A stretch of DNA of 61,681 nucleotides. Origin: an uncultured Lachnospiraceae bacterium (GTDB taxonomy: Bacteria; Bacillota; Clostridia; Lachnospirales; Lachnospiraceae). Location of the stretch: assembly GCA_949155905.1 (NCBI GenBank), contig CASCWU010000006.1, positions 1 to 61,681 on the forward strand. Reading direction: 5' to 3'. The translations under genes and the position numbers were made by a program. A model generated the notes under the pieces. The model had not been told where the DNA came from. It saw nothing but the letters and a program-made list of their open reading frames with translations, and searched no databases. The first letter of the stretch is position 1. Each line of letters opens with the position of its first letter. Positions 43,152-52,088 of this stretch are shown here, piece by piece.

Positions 43152-45098
43152 TTAGGCTGTACCCTCCTGGTAATTTTCCGCCTGCGCCTGAAACAACCTA
43201 CAATACAGGCTGCCGCCCTTTTTCATCAGGTTTTCGTGGCTGTCGAAGTCCGAAATCCGCCCGCCGTCAATCACCAAAATCCGGTCACAGAATACGCTTG
43301 ACGACATCCGGTGGGAAATATAAAGCGCGGTTTTATTTTGTACCATCTGATTGAAATTCTGGTAAATATCGGCCTCTGCCAACGGATCGAGCGCGGAGGT
43401 CGGTTCATCCAGAATCACAAGAGACGCATCCTTATACAATGCCCTGGCGATAGCCACCTTCTGACCTTGTCCGCCGGACAGCTCTACGCCCTCCTCGTCA
43501 TACGCCTTTCCATAGAGGGAATCCAGCCCCTGCGGCAGCTCCGACAGCTTCTCCGACAGTCCGACCTCCCGGACGATTTCTTCTACTCTCTTTGTATCCT
43601 CACTGCCCTTGTCTAAAGAGGTAATATTTTCCCGCAACGTAAAATCAAACAGCTTAAAGTCCTGAAATACCGCTGCCAGGCTTCCTACATAGCTGTCATA
43701 ATCGTATTCCTGGATATCCCGGCCATTGACCAGAATCCGTCCTGCACTCGGACGGTAAAGACGGCAAAGAAGCTTGATCAGGGTCGTTTTTCCGGCGCCG
43801 TTTAAGCCGACAATCGAGATTTTTTCTCCCTTATGGATCGTAAAGCTCAGATCCGAAAGCACCTCCTTGTCGCTGCCCGGATACGTAAAGGAAAGCCCTT
43901 CAAAACAGACTTCCTCTACCTCCCCGGAAAACAGCACTGTCCCGCTCTGCCGCACCTCTGGCAGCTCCATCAGCTCTAAGAACGGATCTAAATAATCTAA
44001 CATCTGCTTCGTCCGCACAAAATTGTTTAACAGTGTACGGAATTCCGTGGTGAATTGAATCGAAGCATTGACATACATAGTAAAGGAACCAAGCCCCAGA
44101 CGCTTTGCCGTCCCGATGCCGCACACCCGCAGGGCAACATATCCATAGGTAATAGCAGCATGAAGGATAGAGAGAACCTCCACCAGTCCCATCACCTTTC
44201 CCCGTTTTCGGTAAAACACCTGAAACTCTGCCATAAATTCTTTGGTATAATCCAGTACCCGTTCCAGAAGCATCGGCGACATTCCATATAAGCGTGCGTC
44301 CTTTTGCAGCGTATCATCGTTGTAGCCCAAATTCAAATAATAACCATATTTCCGATTGACCGGAACGATCTGCTCAAAGAACCATACCTGATACGTGGAA
44401 AATCTGGAAAGCAGCAGCAGTGTCAAGACAATCGTGACAGCGCTGATGAAAAACAGCACCGGTCCTAGCGTCAGCATCACCGACAGCAGCCCTGCTAACG
44501 TCACTACCGATTTTAACACCAGCGAAACCCCTTCAATCAGGTTATAGACGGCGCTCTGATTCGTACAGGCAAAGGCCGCCCGCTCCTTTAAATCCAGATA
44601 ATAGGGGTTTTCCAGATAAGAATAATCGACGTGCATCAGTTTTATCCCCAGCGCCTGATTCATTTTTTCATTCATATACTGGTTTTGAATCTCCAAATTC
44701 CGCTTCATCAGCCTGGCCAGAAGGCCAAAAAGCAAATTGCTGCCGACAATCGCCAGTCCCCAAATCAACAGCCAGTTCTCTTCTCTGCCATGCGTCAGTT
44801 CGTCAATCAAAAATTTCGGCAGGATAACGTTTGCTAAAATCTGCGCTGCACTGATTAAGGCATTTGCCACAATCAGCATAATATACGGCGGAGAAATACT
44901 CCATGCAAGAGCAAATATTTCCCTCAGCTTTTTCCAGGTACGAGCCACCTTTGCTGTTCCCTGTCCGCTCTTATTTTCCTTTCTTTCGCCTTTGCTATTC
45001 CCATTTCTGCTTTTCTCGTTCCTGCTTTTCTCGTTCCTGCTTTCTTCGTCTCTGCTTACCTCATTCCTGTTTATCTTGCTTCTGCTTCCCCGGCTCAT
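43152..45098 (-). CDS. ABC half-transporter, permease-ATPase (second of intact pair)
   Basis: A 648-residue exporter half. The first 50 residues are a degenerate tandem repeat of the type SRNEK/SRDEE, rich in Arg, Asn and Glu, ahead of the first helix. Six helices follow, then an ATPase domain with Walker A GLNGAGKTT, signature ELSGGQGQK, Walker B LVILDEPTSALD and H-loop ISHRMSS. Its start overlaps the stop of the preceding half-transporter by 4 nt (coupled), so a heterodimer is expected. It is the closest paralogue in the window to the damaged gene at 14.9 kb. Confidence 0.92.
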   Translation of the reverse strand: MSRGSRSKINRNEVSRDEESRNEKSRNEKSRNGNSKGERKENKSGQGTAKVARTWKKLREIFALAWSISPPYIMLIVANALISAAQILANVILPKFLIDELTHGREENWLLIWGLAIVGSNLLFGLLARLMKRNLEIQNQYMNEKMNQALGIKLMHVDYSYLENPYYLDLKERAAFACTNQSAVYNLIEGVSLVLKSVVTLAGLLSVMLTLGPVLFFISAVTIVLTLLLLSRFSTYQVWFFEQIVPVNRKYGYYLNLGYNDDTLQKDARLYGMSPMLLERVLDYTKEFMAEFQVFYRKRGKVMGLVEVLSILHAAITYGYVALRVCGIGTAKRLGLGSFTMYVNASIQFTTEFRTLLNNFVRTKQMLDYLDPFLELMELPEVRQSGTVLFSGEVEEVCFEGLSFTYPGSDKEVLSDLSFTIHKGEKISIVGLNGAGKTTLIKLLCRLYRPSAGRILVNGRDIQEYDYDSYVGSLAAVFQDFKLFDFTLRENITSLDKGSEDTKRVEEIVREVGLSEKLSELPQGLDSLYGKAYDEEGVELSGGQGQKVAIARALYKDASLVILDEPTSALDPLAEADIYQNFNQMVQNKTALYISHRMSSSVFCDRILVIDGGRISDFDSHENLMKKGGSLYCRLFQAQAENYQEGTA

Positions 45099-46912
45099 GC
45101 GCTCGCCCCCTTCTGATAATATTTCCCCTGTACGGTAAACATATGATAATATTCTCCCTTTTTCGCCATCAGTTCTTCATGGTTCCCATATTCCGCCAAT
45201 CCATTGCCATCAAACAGGGCGATTTTATCACAGAACTTGGTACTGGAAAGCCGGTGGGAAATATAAACAGCCGTCTTCCCGGAAACCAGCTCATCAAAAT
45301 TTTGATAGATTTCTGCCTCGGCCAAAGCATCCAGCGCCGCCGTCGGCTCGTCCAAAATCACCATATTGGCATCCTTATACAACGCCCGTGCAATCATCAG
45401 CTTCTGTGTTTCTCCACCGGAAAACTGTGTTCCGTTTTCATCGATCACCTTTAACATCATCTGATCCGTTCCCTTTTCAAACTCCCGAATCTTTTCTCCC
45501 AGGCCGACACGATCCAGACAGTCCCAAAGCCTTGCCTGATCGATATCTTTGGCCGTGCAGGCCACATTTTCACCAATGGTAAACGCTACCGGAACTACAT
45601 CCTGGAACACAACAGAAAACATTTTAAAATATTCCTGACGATTAAACTCCCGCTGCGAAATCCCGTTGACCAAAATTTCCCCCTCTGTCGGTTCAAACAA
45701 CCCAGTCATCAACTTTACCAAGGTGCTTTTCCCGGCGCCATTGATGCCGACAATCGCCAGCTTTTCCCCGCTATGTATGGTAAAATTCAGGTTTTCAAAG
45801 ATATTTTTTTCTGTCCCCGGATAACGAAACGTCACATTTTTAAATTCTATTTCTAAAGTATCCACAAGCGCCTCTTTTTTTCCGCCTGTTATCCCCAAAT
45901 CAGCGTCCAAAAACCGATAATATTCACTGACATACTGCCCCTCCTTGTGGATAAAGGCCAGACTCTCCGAAAACAACGCCAACAATCCTGCTAGGCTCAG
46001 CACTGCTGATAAATACATAGAAAAATCTGCTATCGACATCCCCCGTAACACCCCGTAAATCAAACAGCCATATGCCAGAAGATCGCTTATCAATGTCGCC
46101 CCCAGAGCCAGAAAGCCAAGCGCAAACGCCCGGTTTTGAATCAAACGAATGATGTCTACATAACGCCGGATTTCCAGGTTATAATTATCAATTACCCGCT
46201 TTTCAAAGCCAAACAGCCGGATTTCCTTGCCAAAGGAAAAATCATAGGTCGTCTTATAATAGTAATAACCGCGCCGTTCTGCCTTGCCCATCTCCTCCCG
46301 TTTGGAATACTGATAAGCATTGGCACGGTTCTGTACCCACAGCCCTACCAAAACATTCCCTGTAAGCCCCAGCAGAATCAGGGGATTCGCTCTTCCTACC
46401 AGAACCGTCAGGATCAAGATGGAAAGCACCTGAGCAGGCAGATCATACAGCTTGTGATAAATTCCCTCTACCCCGTTATCGTTGCTGCTGGTCGCAGTAA
46501 ACGCCATCTGATACTGATCTAAAAAATGCGCGTCCTCCCGGTATTTATAGTCCATCGTCATCAAACGGTCAAATGTCACTGCCAGACAGTTCAGACGCAG
46601 CATCGACACTGCATTGTAGTCGCGGTCGTGAAGATATTTCTGCAAAAAAGCGAACAGTCCTGCTACCAAAAAATACGCCAGCACAATTGCCCCGATCTGC
46701 AGCACGATACTTTGCAGCATCGTATTCTCCAGCACTCCAATCAAAAGCTTTGGCAGCAGTACGGCAAAGAACGGATAAATACCCGCGATTACCATATAGC
46801 AAAGTGACTTTCCAAACAAACTTCTGTTTTCCCGCCAGGTATTACGTAACATTCGTTTTAGGGTTTGTCCCAGCGGATATGCCTTCTCTTTCTTTTTCTC
46901 TTTCTCCTTCAT
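45095..46912 (-). CDS. ABC half-transporter, permease-ATPase (first of intact pair)
   Basis: A 605-residue exporter half. It starts with a short Lys/Glu tail, then six helices, then an ATPase with Walker A GINGAGKST, signature FSGGETQK, Walker B VILDEPTAALD and H-loop ISHRLSS. It ends MFTVQGKYYQKG, as its counterpart at 13.1 kb ends MFEIQARYYKEN, so the two pairs are paralogous. It lies 54 nt after an ArsR-like regulator gene and overlaps the next half by 4 nt. Substrate unknown; drugs or peptides are usual. Confidence 0.92.
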   Translation of the reverse strand: MKEKEKKKEKAYPLGQTLKRMLRNTWRENRSLFGKSLCYMVIAGIYPFFAVLLPKLLIGVLENTMLQSIVLQIGAIVLAYFLVAGLFAFLQKYLHDRDYNAVSMLRLNCLAVTFDRLMTMDYKYREDAHFLDQYQMAFTATSSNDNGVEGIYHKLYDLPAQVLSILILTVLVGRANPLILLGLTGNVLVGLWVQNRANAYQYSKREEMGKAERRGYYYYKTTYDFSFGKEIRLFGFEKRVIDNYNLEIRRYVDIIRLIQNRAFALGFLALGATLISDLLAYGCLIYGVLRGMSIADFSMYLSAVLSLAGLLALFSESLAFIHKEGQYVSEYYRFLDADLGITGGKKEALVDTLEIEFKNVTFRYPGTEKNIFENLNFTIHSGEKLAIVGINGAGKSTLVKLMTGLFEPTEGEILVNGISQREFNRQEYFKMFSVVFQDVVPVAFTIGENVACTAKDIDQARLWDCLDRVGLGEKIREFEKGTDQMMLKVIDENGTQFSGGETQKLMIARALYKDANMVILDEPTAALDALAEAEIYQNFDELVSGKTAVYISHRLSSTKFCDKIALFDGNGLAEYGNHEELMAKKGEYYHMFTVQGKYYQKGASA

Positions 46913-46966
46913 CCTTCCACTCCCTTTTTGATTTCTGTTTTTTCGTTTTTTCCTCTGGTTTCCCCT

Positions 46967-48169
46967 CTACTGCCGCTCCCGTGCTTCCTCCGCGAGCTGC
47001 CGGAAGGTAGCGGCAATCCGTTCAAGCTGCCTTGGACTCACTGCATAATGGATGATTTTCTTTTCTGTCTCTCCCATCTCTAGCTGCAGCAAATCCGCAT
47101 CCATTAACACAGAGATATGGTGGGAAATGGTCGCTGGCGTAAGTCCGATTTCTCTGGAGAGTTCCTGCAAATACATCCTTCCCTTCTGCAAAATCAACTC
47201 CAGAATCCGGTAACGGCTTCCATCCCCTAACGCCTTGCAAACGGCCTGTACCTCAGTTATTGTAAGAAGTCCCTTTTCTTCCTGGCCGGATACCAGCCTC
47301 CAGACAAACATTCCGACCTCTATCATAAACCTCTGCTCTTTTCCCTGCTCCTTCCAATCTTCCCAGTCATGGTAGGAAATCCCATTATAACGGAAGATCG
47401 ACAGATGCACCGAAAGTCCTTCTATTTCCTCCAGGGGAAACTTCAGGCCGGAATTTCCCTCTCCGATCAGCTTCCTCAACCCCTCCCCCTCCGTACTCTG
47501 TCTCATCTTCTCATACAAATCCGCTATCTGGGTAAAGCTCTTCTTTAGCAGAGCCGCCATCTTTTCTGCGGTTTTCCGAAATTCCCGGTAAAATTCCTCC
47601 TGATTTAAATACAAATACACCAGACGATATTTCCAGTCCCTCGGTACGCTAACCTGCTCCAAAAGCCTGGTCAGCTCCTGGACGGAAGCGATCCGTTTCG
47701 GAATTTTTGCCGTATGCTCCTCATCGCCCCAAACCCTTCCCTCATCCGACAAAAGGAAATCTAACACCCAGCCAATCAGCTTGCTCGTCCGGCGCAGCAG
47801 TTCCTCCGCACGGTTTTCCCTTGCCTTCCATCTGAGCAGCTTCTCTGGATGCTTTTCGTCTGCAAACAGAAGCGCCGCCCCATGAAAAACCGCATAGCAA
47901 AGATATTTATCTTCTTTACCTGACTCATCTCCCGTTCCATCCTCGCCCCAGTAAATACGCAGCGCCTTATTTTCCTTTAAAAGCGTCAACAGCTCTGGCA
48001 GCACTGCATCCCGATACGCCTGATAGGGAGCAACGAGTGCCTCCAACTCCTGCCTGCTCATCCCAAACTTCTCCGGATGGCTCATAATCAGCTCGATATC
48101 TGAATCCTTTTCCCGACCCAGGGCATTAAACGCCTCAGCGAGCCATAATGGTTCCTTTTGAATAGTCAC
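46967..48169 (-). CDS. ArsR-like winged-helix regulator with long N-terminal domain
   Basis: A 400-residue protein. The last 95 residues form an ArsR-type winged helix: VCKALGDGSRYRILELIL, LSREIGLTPATISHHISVLM as the recognition helix, and a wing ending in KIIHYAVS. The first 300 residues are an acidic, helical, possibly ligand-binding region like the DUF5937-containing ArsR proteins. Start is GTG 48169, with AAAGGAG 9 nt upstream. It heads the ABC exporter operon, and palindromes over its promoter point to autoregulation and control of the exporter. Confidence 0.85.
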   Translation of the reverse strand: MTIQKEPLWLAEAFNALGREKDSDIELIMSHPEKFGMSRQELEALVAPYQAYRDAVLPELLTLLKENKALRIYWGEDGTGDESGKEDKYLCYAVFHGAALLFADEKHPEKLLRWKARENRAEELLRRTSKLIGWVLDFLLSDEGRVWGDEEHTAKIPKRIASVQELTRLLEQVSVPRDWKYRLVYLYLNQEEFYREFRKTAEKMAALLKKSFTQIADLYEKMRQSTEGEGLRKLIGEGNSGLKFPLEEIEGLSVHLSIFRYNGISYHDWEDWKEQGKEQRFMIEVGMFVWRLVSGQEEKGLLTITEVQAVCKALGDGSRYRILELILQKGRMYLQELSREIGLTPATISHHISVLMDADLLQLEMGETEKKIIHYAVSPRQLERIAATFRQLAEEARERQ

Positions 48170-48226
48170 GATTGCTTGCTCCTTTCTTCTGTTGAAATTG
48201 ATTTTATTTGGTTGGAAATTCAGATT

Positions 48227-48295
48227 ATTAGATATGTGTCTAATTTATATGCTATAATGATTATCTAATATATCACTATATTAGATTTTTGTCAA
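48227..48295 (-). promoter_or_regulatory. Promoter and operators of the ArsR-like/ABC operon
   Basis: On the minus strand TTGACA (48290-48295) and TATATT (48267-48272) have a 17-nt spacer. A perfect inverted repeat, 10-bp arm ATCTAATATA and its complement spaced by 4 nt, spans 48263-48286 and covers the -10 and most of the spacer. A second, shorter copy (ATTAGA...TCTAAT, 48227-48244) lies just downstream of the start site. This is a classic repressor arrangement. Confidence 0.8.
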
Positions 48296-48330
48296 TAGAA
48301 AATATTTTATAAATGTCTAATTAAAAAAGT

Positions 48331-48376
48331 AAAAAAATGGGATACGTCTGTACTTGCTCGGAAAACGTATCCCATT
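48331..48376 (-). terminator. Terminator of the XRE regulator gene
   Basis: On the minus strand AATGGGATACGT and ACGTATCCCATT form a 12-bp stem with a 17-nt loop, followed by a run of seven T. Confidence 0.9.
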
Positions 48377-48433
48377 CCTACATAAGCCAATCCAAATGGA
48401 GCGAAACGAAGCTGCCACCCTAACCGGAAAGCT

Positions 48434-49198
48434 TTACTCTACGCTCTCCCAGTCCACATGATTCCTCATATAACGAATCACCAGCAGCACCGCCGCTGCA
48501 AAAAGAAAAAACACAAAAATCCCCACCAAGGCCTGCAGCCGGTACTTTTCCACAAACCCGGCAAAGGAATATCCCGCCCCATAATGATACGTAACCCGTC
48601 CTGTACTATCTGAACTAAAGGATTCCTCAAACGACTTGATCATCGTAGAAAGTACCCAGATCACCACCAGTCCCAGCGTGCCAAGGCTTCCCGTCACGAT
48701 AGCAGAAATAACCAACCTCTTATTGGTGCGTTTTCTTTTGGCCTCTTTGCCTTCTTTTTCTTTTTCGCTTTCCCGTTTGCTCCCTGCTTCTGTCTCCGTC
48801 TGCAGTATCTCTTCTTTGCCTGGTTCTCCCTCTATTCCCCTCGTCACGATCTCTGACCCTACTGTTGCTTCCTGCTGGAACCTCCTATTTGCTTTGTTTC
48901 CCGCCTCTGGTATGGACTCTCTGCCTACCTTGCCCGTTATCCCATACAAACCTTCCAGATCCATCTTGTCCTCGGCAGTGTTCTGCACTTCCTGCTCTCC
49001 TAACAGCAAATAATCTGTTGTCACTTCAAACAACCGGCTTAGCTGCACAATATTTTCCGTATCCGGTATGGACTCACCTAGTTCCCATTTGGAAACCGTC
49101 TGTCTTGAAACACCTGCCAGCCTCCCCAACTGTTCCTGTGAAAAACCTTCGTGCTTTCGTAGCTCCGCCAGGCGCTTTCCCATTTCCTCTAATCCCAT
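48434..49198 (-). CDS. XRE-family regulator with C-terminal membrane segments
   Basis: A 254-residue protein. Residues 1-65 are an XRE/Cro helix-turn-helix ([20 protein letters not shown]), followed by a charged linker rich in Glu, Lys and Arg (residues 70-158). Two membrane helices then follow ([20 protein letters not shown] and [20 protein letters not shown]) enclosing a 35-residue outer loop. DNA-binding proteins tethered in this way sense envelope conditions. ATG 49198 is followed downstream by a good terminator. No clear target is adjacent besides itself. Confidence 0.85.
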   Translation of the reverse strand: MGLEEMGKRLAELRKHEGFSQEQLGRLAGVSRQTVSKWELGESIPDTENIVQLSRLFEVTTDYLLLGEQEVQNTAEDKMDLEGLYGITGKVGRESIPEAGNKANRRFQQEATVGSEIVTRGIEGEPGKEEILQTETEAGSKRESEKEKEGKEAKRKRTNKRLVISAIVTGSLGTLGLVVIWVLSTMIKSFEESFSSDSTGRVTYHYGAGYSFAGFVEKYRLQALVGIFVFFLFAAAVLLVIRYMRNHVDWESVE

Positions 49199-49492
49199 TC
49201 TTCCTCATCCTTTCTTTGCCATCAGCTTTTTTACTGTCAGCTTTTTGCTGTCAGCCCTTTCGCCATCTGCCCTATTTGCCTTCTATCTATTTCCTATCAC
49301 CCAGGCGGCAGTGTCCGATTTTCATGACAGCTCTTCTTTACTCCCTGAAATCAGCATAGCAAATCTGAGGCAAAATTTCCACCATATTTATTTGGAAATC
49401 TGCCAGCTTCCGCTGGAAATGCCGTAAAGCCTACGTTACAAGGCTGCCATTTAAACAACTGTTTACAATATCTTATATTTTTCTTAAAACCC

Positions 49493-49521
49493 TTGCAGAA
49501 TTTCTTTTTCACGAGTAGAAT
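49493..49521 (+). promoter_or_regulatory. Promoter of the AI-2E-type transporter
   Basis: TTGCAG (49493-49498) and TAGAAT (49516-49521) with a 17-nt spacer. The rest of the 49199-49611 gap contains no gene that I can support. Confidence 0.6.
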
Positions 49522-49611
49522 ACAGATAGACTGGCTTACATATAAAAATAAGAAGACCTTTTCTGAAAAGAGAAACAGCAAAAATAAAAAGTTAGAAAAG
49601 AGGAGTTTCCT

Positions 49612-50874
49612 ATGAGCAATAAACAGCAGCAACCAACGCTTCCAACCCCACAGGAGGGACACTCTCCGTATTCTCCAGAGCAGACGCCGCCTGCCCCTGA
49701 AAGCCATTATCAGCCAAAGCAGTCCTTTCATGCCAATTCCAACTATTTTACGATTTGTGTTTATGCTTTAGTTTCTGTCACAATAGGAACCATTATCATT
49801 TATATGATCGTCAATTTTTCCGAAACAATGGCCGCCCTGAATCGTTTGATTTCGGCTCTGGCGCCGTTTTTAGGTGCGATATTTATTGCCCTTTTGCTAA
49901 ATCCCTTGATGGTTTTTTTAGACCAGAAAATATTTCAAAGACTGTTTAAGGGAAAACTCCGGCTTTTGTGTAAAATTTTGTCGATTGCTCTTTCCTACGT
50001 AGTGGCAATTGGGCTAATTGCCGTTGCACTTATTTATGTTCTGCCGCAAGTCGGCGAAAGCATCAAGGAGCTAGCTGCCATTACCCCGGATATCGTAGAT
50101 GGAATTACAGATTTTCTGGAAAATATCGAGGATATTTACCCGGATCTGGACGTCGCCTGGATGGAAGAAAAAATACAGGAAATCATTCCAAACCTGCTAA
50201 GCTATGGGACAAATTTTATCACAAACCTGGTTCCTGTGCTGTATTCGGTTTCCGTTTCTATCGTCAGAATTATTGTCAATTTACTGCTTTCTATCGTGGT
50301 TTCCTGCTATATGCTGGCGGATAAACCCGTTTTGGCCAGGAATTGCAAGCGTATCGCTTATGCACTACTGCCGGAAAAGCGTGTTCATACTTATATCAAA
50401 ACAGCCAAGGAATGCCTGAATATTTTCACTGGCTTTATCACTGGAAAAACACTGGATTCTCTGATTATCGGCATCCTCTGTTTTATCATTATGAGTATTT
50501 TACGGATGCCGTATGCGCTTTTGATCAGCGTTATCGTTGGTGTCACCAATATGATTCCTTATTTCGGCCCGTTTATCGGCGCCGTACCGGGTGTTCTGAT
50601 TTACCTGTTTATCTCTCCGTTAGAGGCTCTCGGTTTCGCACTGATGATTCTGGCGCTCCAGCAGTTTGACGGCTTGATTTTAGGGCCGAAAATCCTCGGA
50701 AGCTCTACAGGCTTAAAGCCGCTTTGGGTCATTTTTGCTATTACCATCGGCGGAGCATATGCCGGCGTATTAGGGATGTTTTTAGGCGTTCCGGTCGTCG
50801 CTGTGATTTCCCATCTGTTCAATAAGTTTTTAAAAAATAAGCTGACGCAAAAGCACATTCCAGATAATTTTTAG
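49612..50874 (+). CDS. AI-2E family transporter
   Basis: A 420-residue membrane protein with about eight helices of the AI-2E (PerM/YdbO-like) family. After a 45-residue proline- and glutamine-rich cytoplasmic tail come LISALAPFLGAIFIALLLNP, a soluble segment (residues 150-200), and the family signature MPYALLISVIVGVTNMIPYF then GPFIGAVPG and LKPLWVIFAITIGGAYAG. Members export small molecules or act as Na+/H+ antiporters; the name does not prove autoinducer transport. GAGGAG lies close upstream of the ATG. It is monocistronic with a strong terminator. Confidence 0.9.
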   Translation: MSNKQQQPTLPTPQEGHSPYSPEQTPPAPESHYQPKQSFHANSNYFTICVYALVSVTIGTIIIYMIVNFSETMAALNRLISALAPFLGAIFIALLLNPLMVFLDQKIFQRLFKGKLRLLCKILSIALSYVVAIGLIAVALIYVLPQVGESIKELAAITPDIVDGITDFLENIEDIYPDLDVAWMEEKIQEIIPNLLSYGTNFITNLVPVLYSVSVSIVRIIVNLLLSIVVSCYMLADKPVLARNCKRIAYALLPEKRVHTYIKTAKECLNIFTGFITGKTLDSLIIGILCFIIMSILRMPYALLISVIVGVTNMIPYFGPFIGAVPGVLIYLFISPLEALGFALMILALQQFDGLILGPKILGSSTGLKPLWVIFAITIGGAYAGVLGMFLGVPVVAVISHLFNKFLKNKLTQKHIPDNF

Positions 50875-50886
50875 ATAAGGATCAGA

Positions 50887-50932
50887 AAAAAGCAGCCGGG
50901 TTTTCTTTTTTCTCTTACCCGGCTGCTTTTCT
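50887..50932 (+). terminator. Bidirectional terminator
   Basis: AAAAAGCAGCCGGGT and ACCCGGCTGCTTTT form a stem with a 15-nt pyrimidine loop, followed by T. It serves the AI-2E gene on the plus strand and the small ORF that ends at 50938 on the minus strand. Confidence 0.9.
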
Positions 50933-50937
50933 ATGTG

Positions 50938-51084
50938 TTAACTCTTTTTGGAACCCTTTTTATTTAGTTTTTTTGCAATCCCATTCATCAATGGCTGCAT
51001 TTCCTGATAGGATTTGTTCATCGTTTTGACGACTTCTTTTATATTGTTTTTTCCTCCTGCTGCCCTCGCTGTGCCTGCCGCCAT
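50938..51084 (-). CDS. Small basic protein of unknown function (48 residues)
   Basis: ATG 51084 has GGAGAGGAG with a 7-nt spacer. The frame gives 48 residues: an Ala/Gly-rich start (MAAGTARAAGG), an amphipathic helix (NIKEVVKTMNKSYQEMQPLM), and a Lys-rich tail (KKLNKKGSKKS). It stops exactly before the bidirectional terminator, so its ends fit a transcript. It follows trmB by 61 nt on the same strand. I do not recognise a family. Confidence 0.55.
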   Translation of the reverse strand: MAAGTARAAGGKNNIKEVVKTMNKSYQEMQPLMNGIAKKLNKKGSKKS

Positions 51085-51145
51085 ACGCCAGCTCCTCTCC
51101 TACATTGTCTCTGTTAGTATAGTATGCAGCTTCTGCCAAACCGTT

Positions 51146-51787
51146 CTATCTGACCTTTACCAGCACCATCCGGCAAATCGGGTTCCCCTGTGCGCTGAAC
51201 CGTTCCTCGTACTCGGTCATCACATTCCCTTCCAGATAATCGCTGTGGTGCAGATCATAGGTTACTTCCTTTGTTTCCCAGCCAGCCTCTGCCGCCTGCT
51301 CCAAGGAAAATGCAAACAGTTGCCGGTTATCTGTCTTAAACTGGATATCACCATCCCTCGTTAAGCATTTCTCATACCGCGCCAAAAATTCCTTTGAGGT
51401 CAGACGCCGCTTTGCATGGCGATCCTTCGGCCACGGATCGGAAAAATTCAGATAAATCCGCTCTACCTCTCCCTCTCCAAAGACCTCCCCGATATGCTCG
51501 GCATCCATCCTCACAAACAGCAGGTTCGGCAAATCCTCCTGGCTGCGCTTCTCGATTGCCCGGATCAAAACACTGGAATACTTTTCGATCCCCACATAGT
51601 TGACTGTTTTATTCCGTCTGGCCAACTCTGTCAAAAACTGCCCCTTTCCCATACCGATTTCAATCTGAATCGGATTATCGTTCCCGAATACAGCCTTCCA
51701 CTGTCCACGCCTTGTTTCCGCTTCCTGTACTACATATTCATTGGAGGCAATCACTTCTCTGGAACCTCTGATATTTCTTAACCGCAT
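51146..51787 (-). CDS. trmB: tRNA (guanine-N7-)-methyltransferase TrmB
   Basis: A 213-residue SAM-dependent enzyme that makes m7G46 in tRNA. Marks are IEIGMGKGQFLTELARRN (motif I), LNFSDPWPKDRHAKRRLTSK, the active-site and family signature, and a C-terminal YEERFSAQGNPICRMVL. The length is normal for Firmicutes. No notable spacing problem at ATG 51787. It probably shares a transcript with the small ORF downstream. Confidence 0.97.
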   Translation of the reverse strand: MRLRNIRGSREVIASNEYVVQEAETRRGQWKAVFGNDNPIQIEIGMGKGQFLTELARRNKTVNYVGIEKYSSVLIRAIEKRSQEDLPNLLFVRMDAEHIGEVFGEGEVERIYLNFSDPWPKDRHAKRRLTSKEFLARYEKCLTRDGDIQFKTDNRQLFAFSLEQAAEAGWETKEVTYDLHHSDYLEGNVMTEYEERFSAQGNPICRMVLVKVR

Positions 51788-51985
51788 TGTTTTCCCCTTT
51801 TCTATCCTACTTCCTGCTGTCTTAACCGCACACTTGTTTATAGCCTCTTTCCTTTTCTAATCCTATCATATTCCCTTCTTCTTTTCAATTCCATCTTTTC
51901 TTATATTTTCAGATATTTCCCTTGCCACTTTCTCCGCCAGCTTATCACCTGCTCTATAAAATTTTCCCATTCTGTCAATTCCCCC

Positions 51986-52014
51986 TTGAACCTGTCTGCA
52001 AAATCTACTATACT
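51986..52014 (+). promoter_or_regulatory. Promoter of the D,D-carboxypeptidase gene
   Basis: TTGAAC (51986-51991) and TATACT (52009-52014), 17-nt spacer. The region 51788-51985 shows no gene. Confidence 0.75.
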
Positions 52015-52088
52015 AGAGGGGAATGGTTCCAACGCCTGCCTATCCGGCGTAATATTTATATTTCTGGCAGAAAAGAGGTTATCTGATT

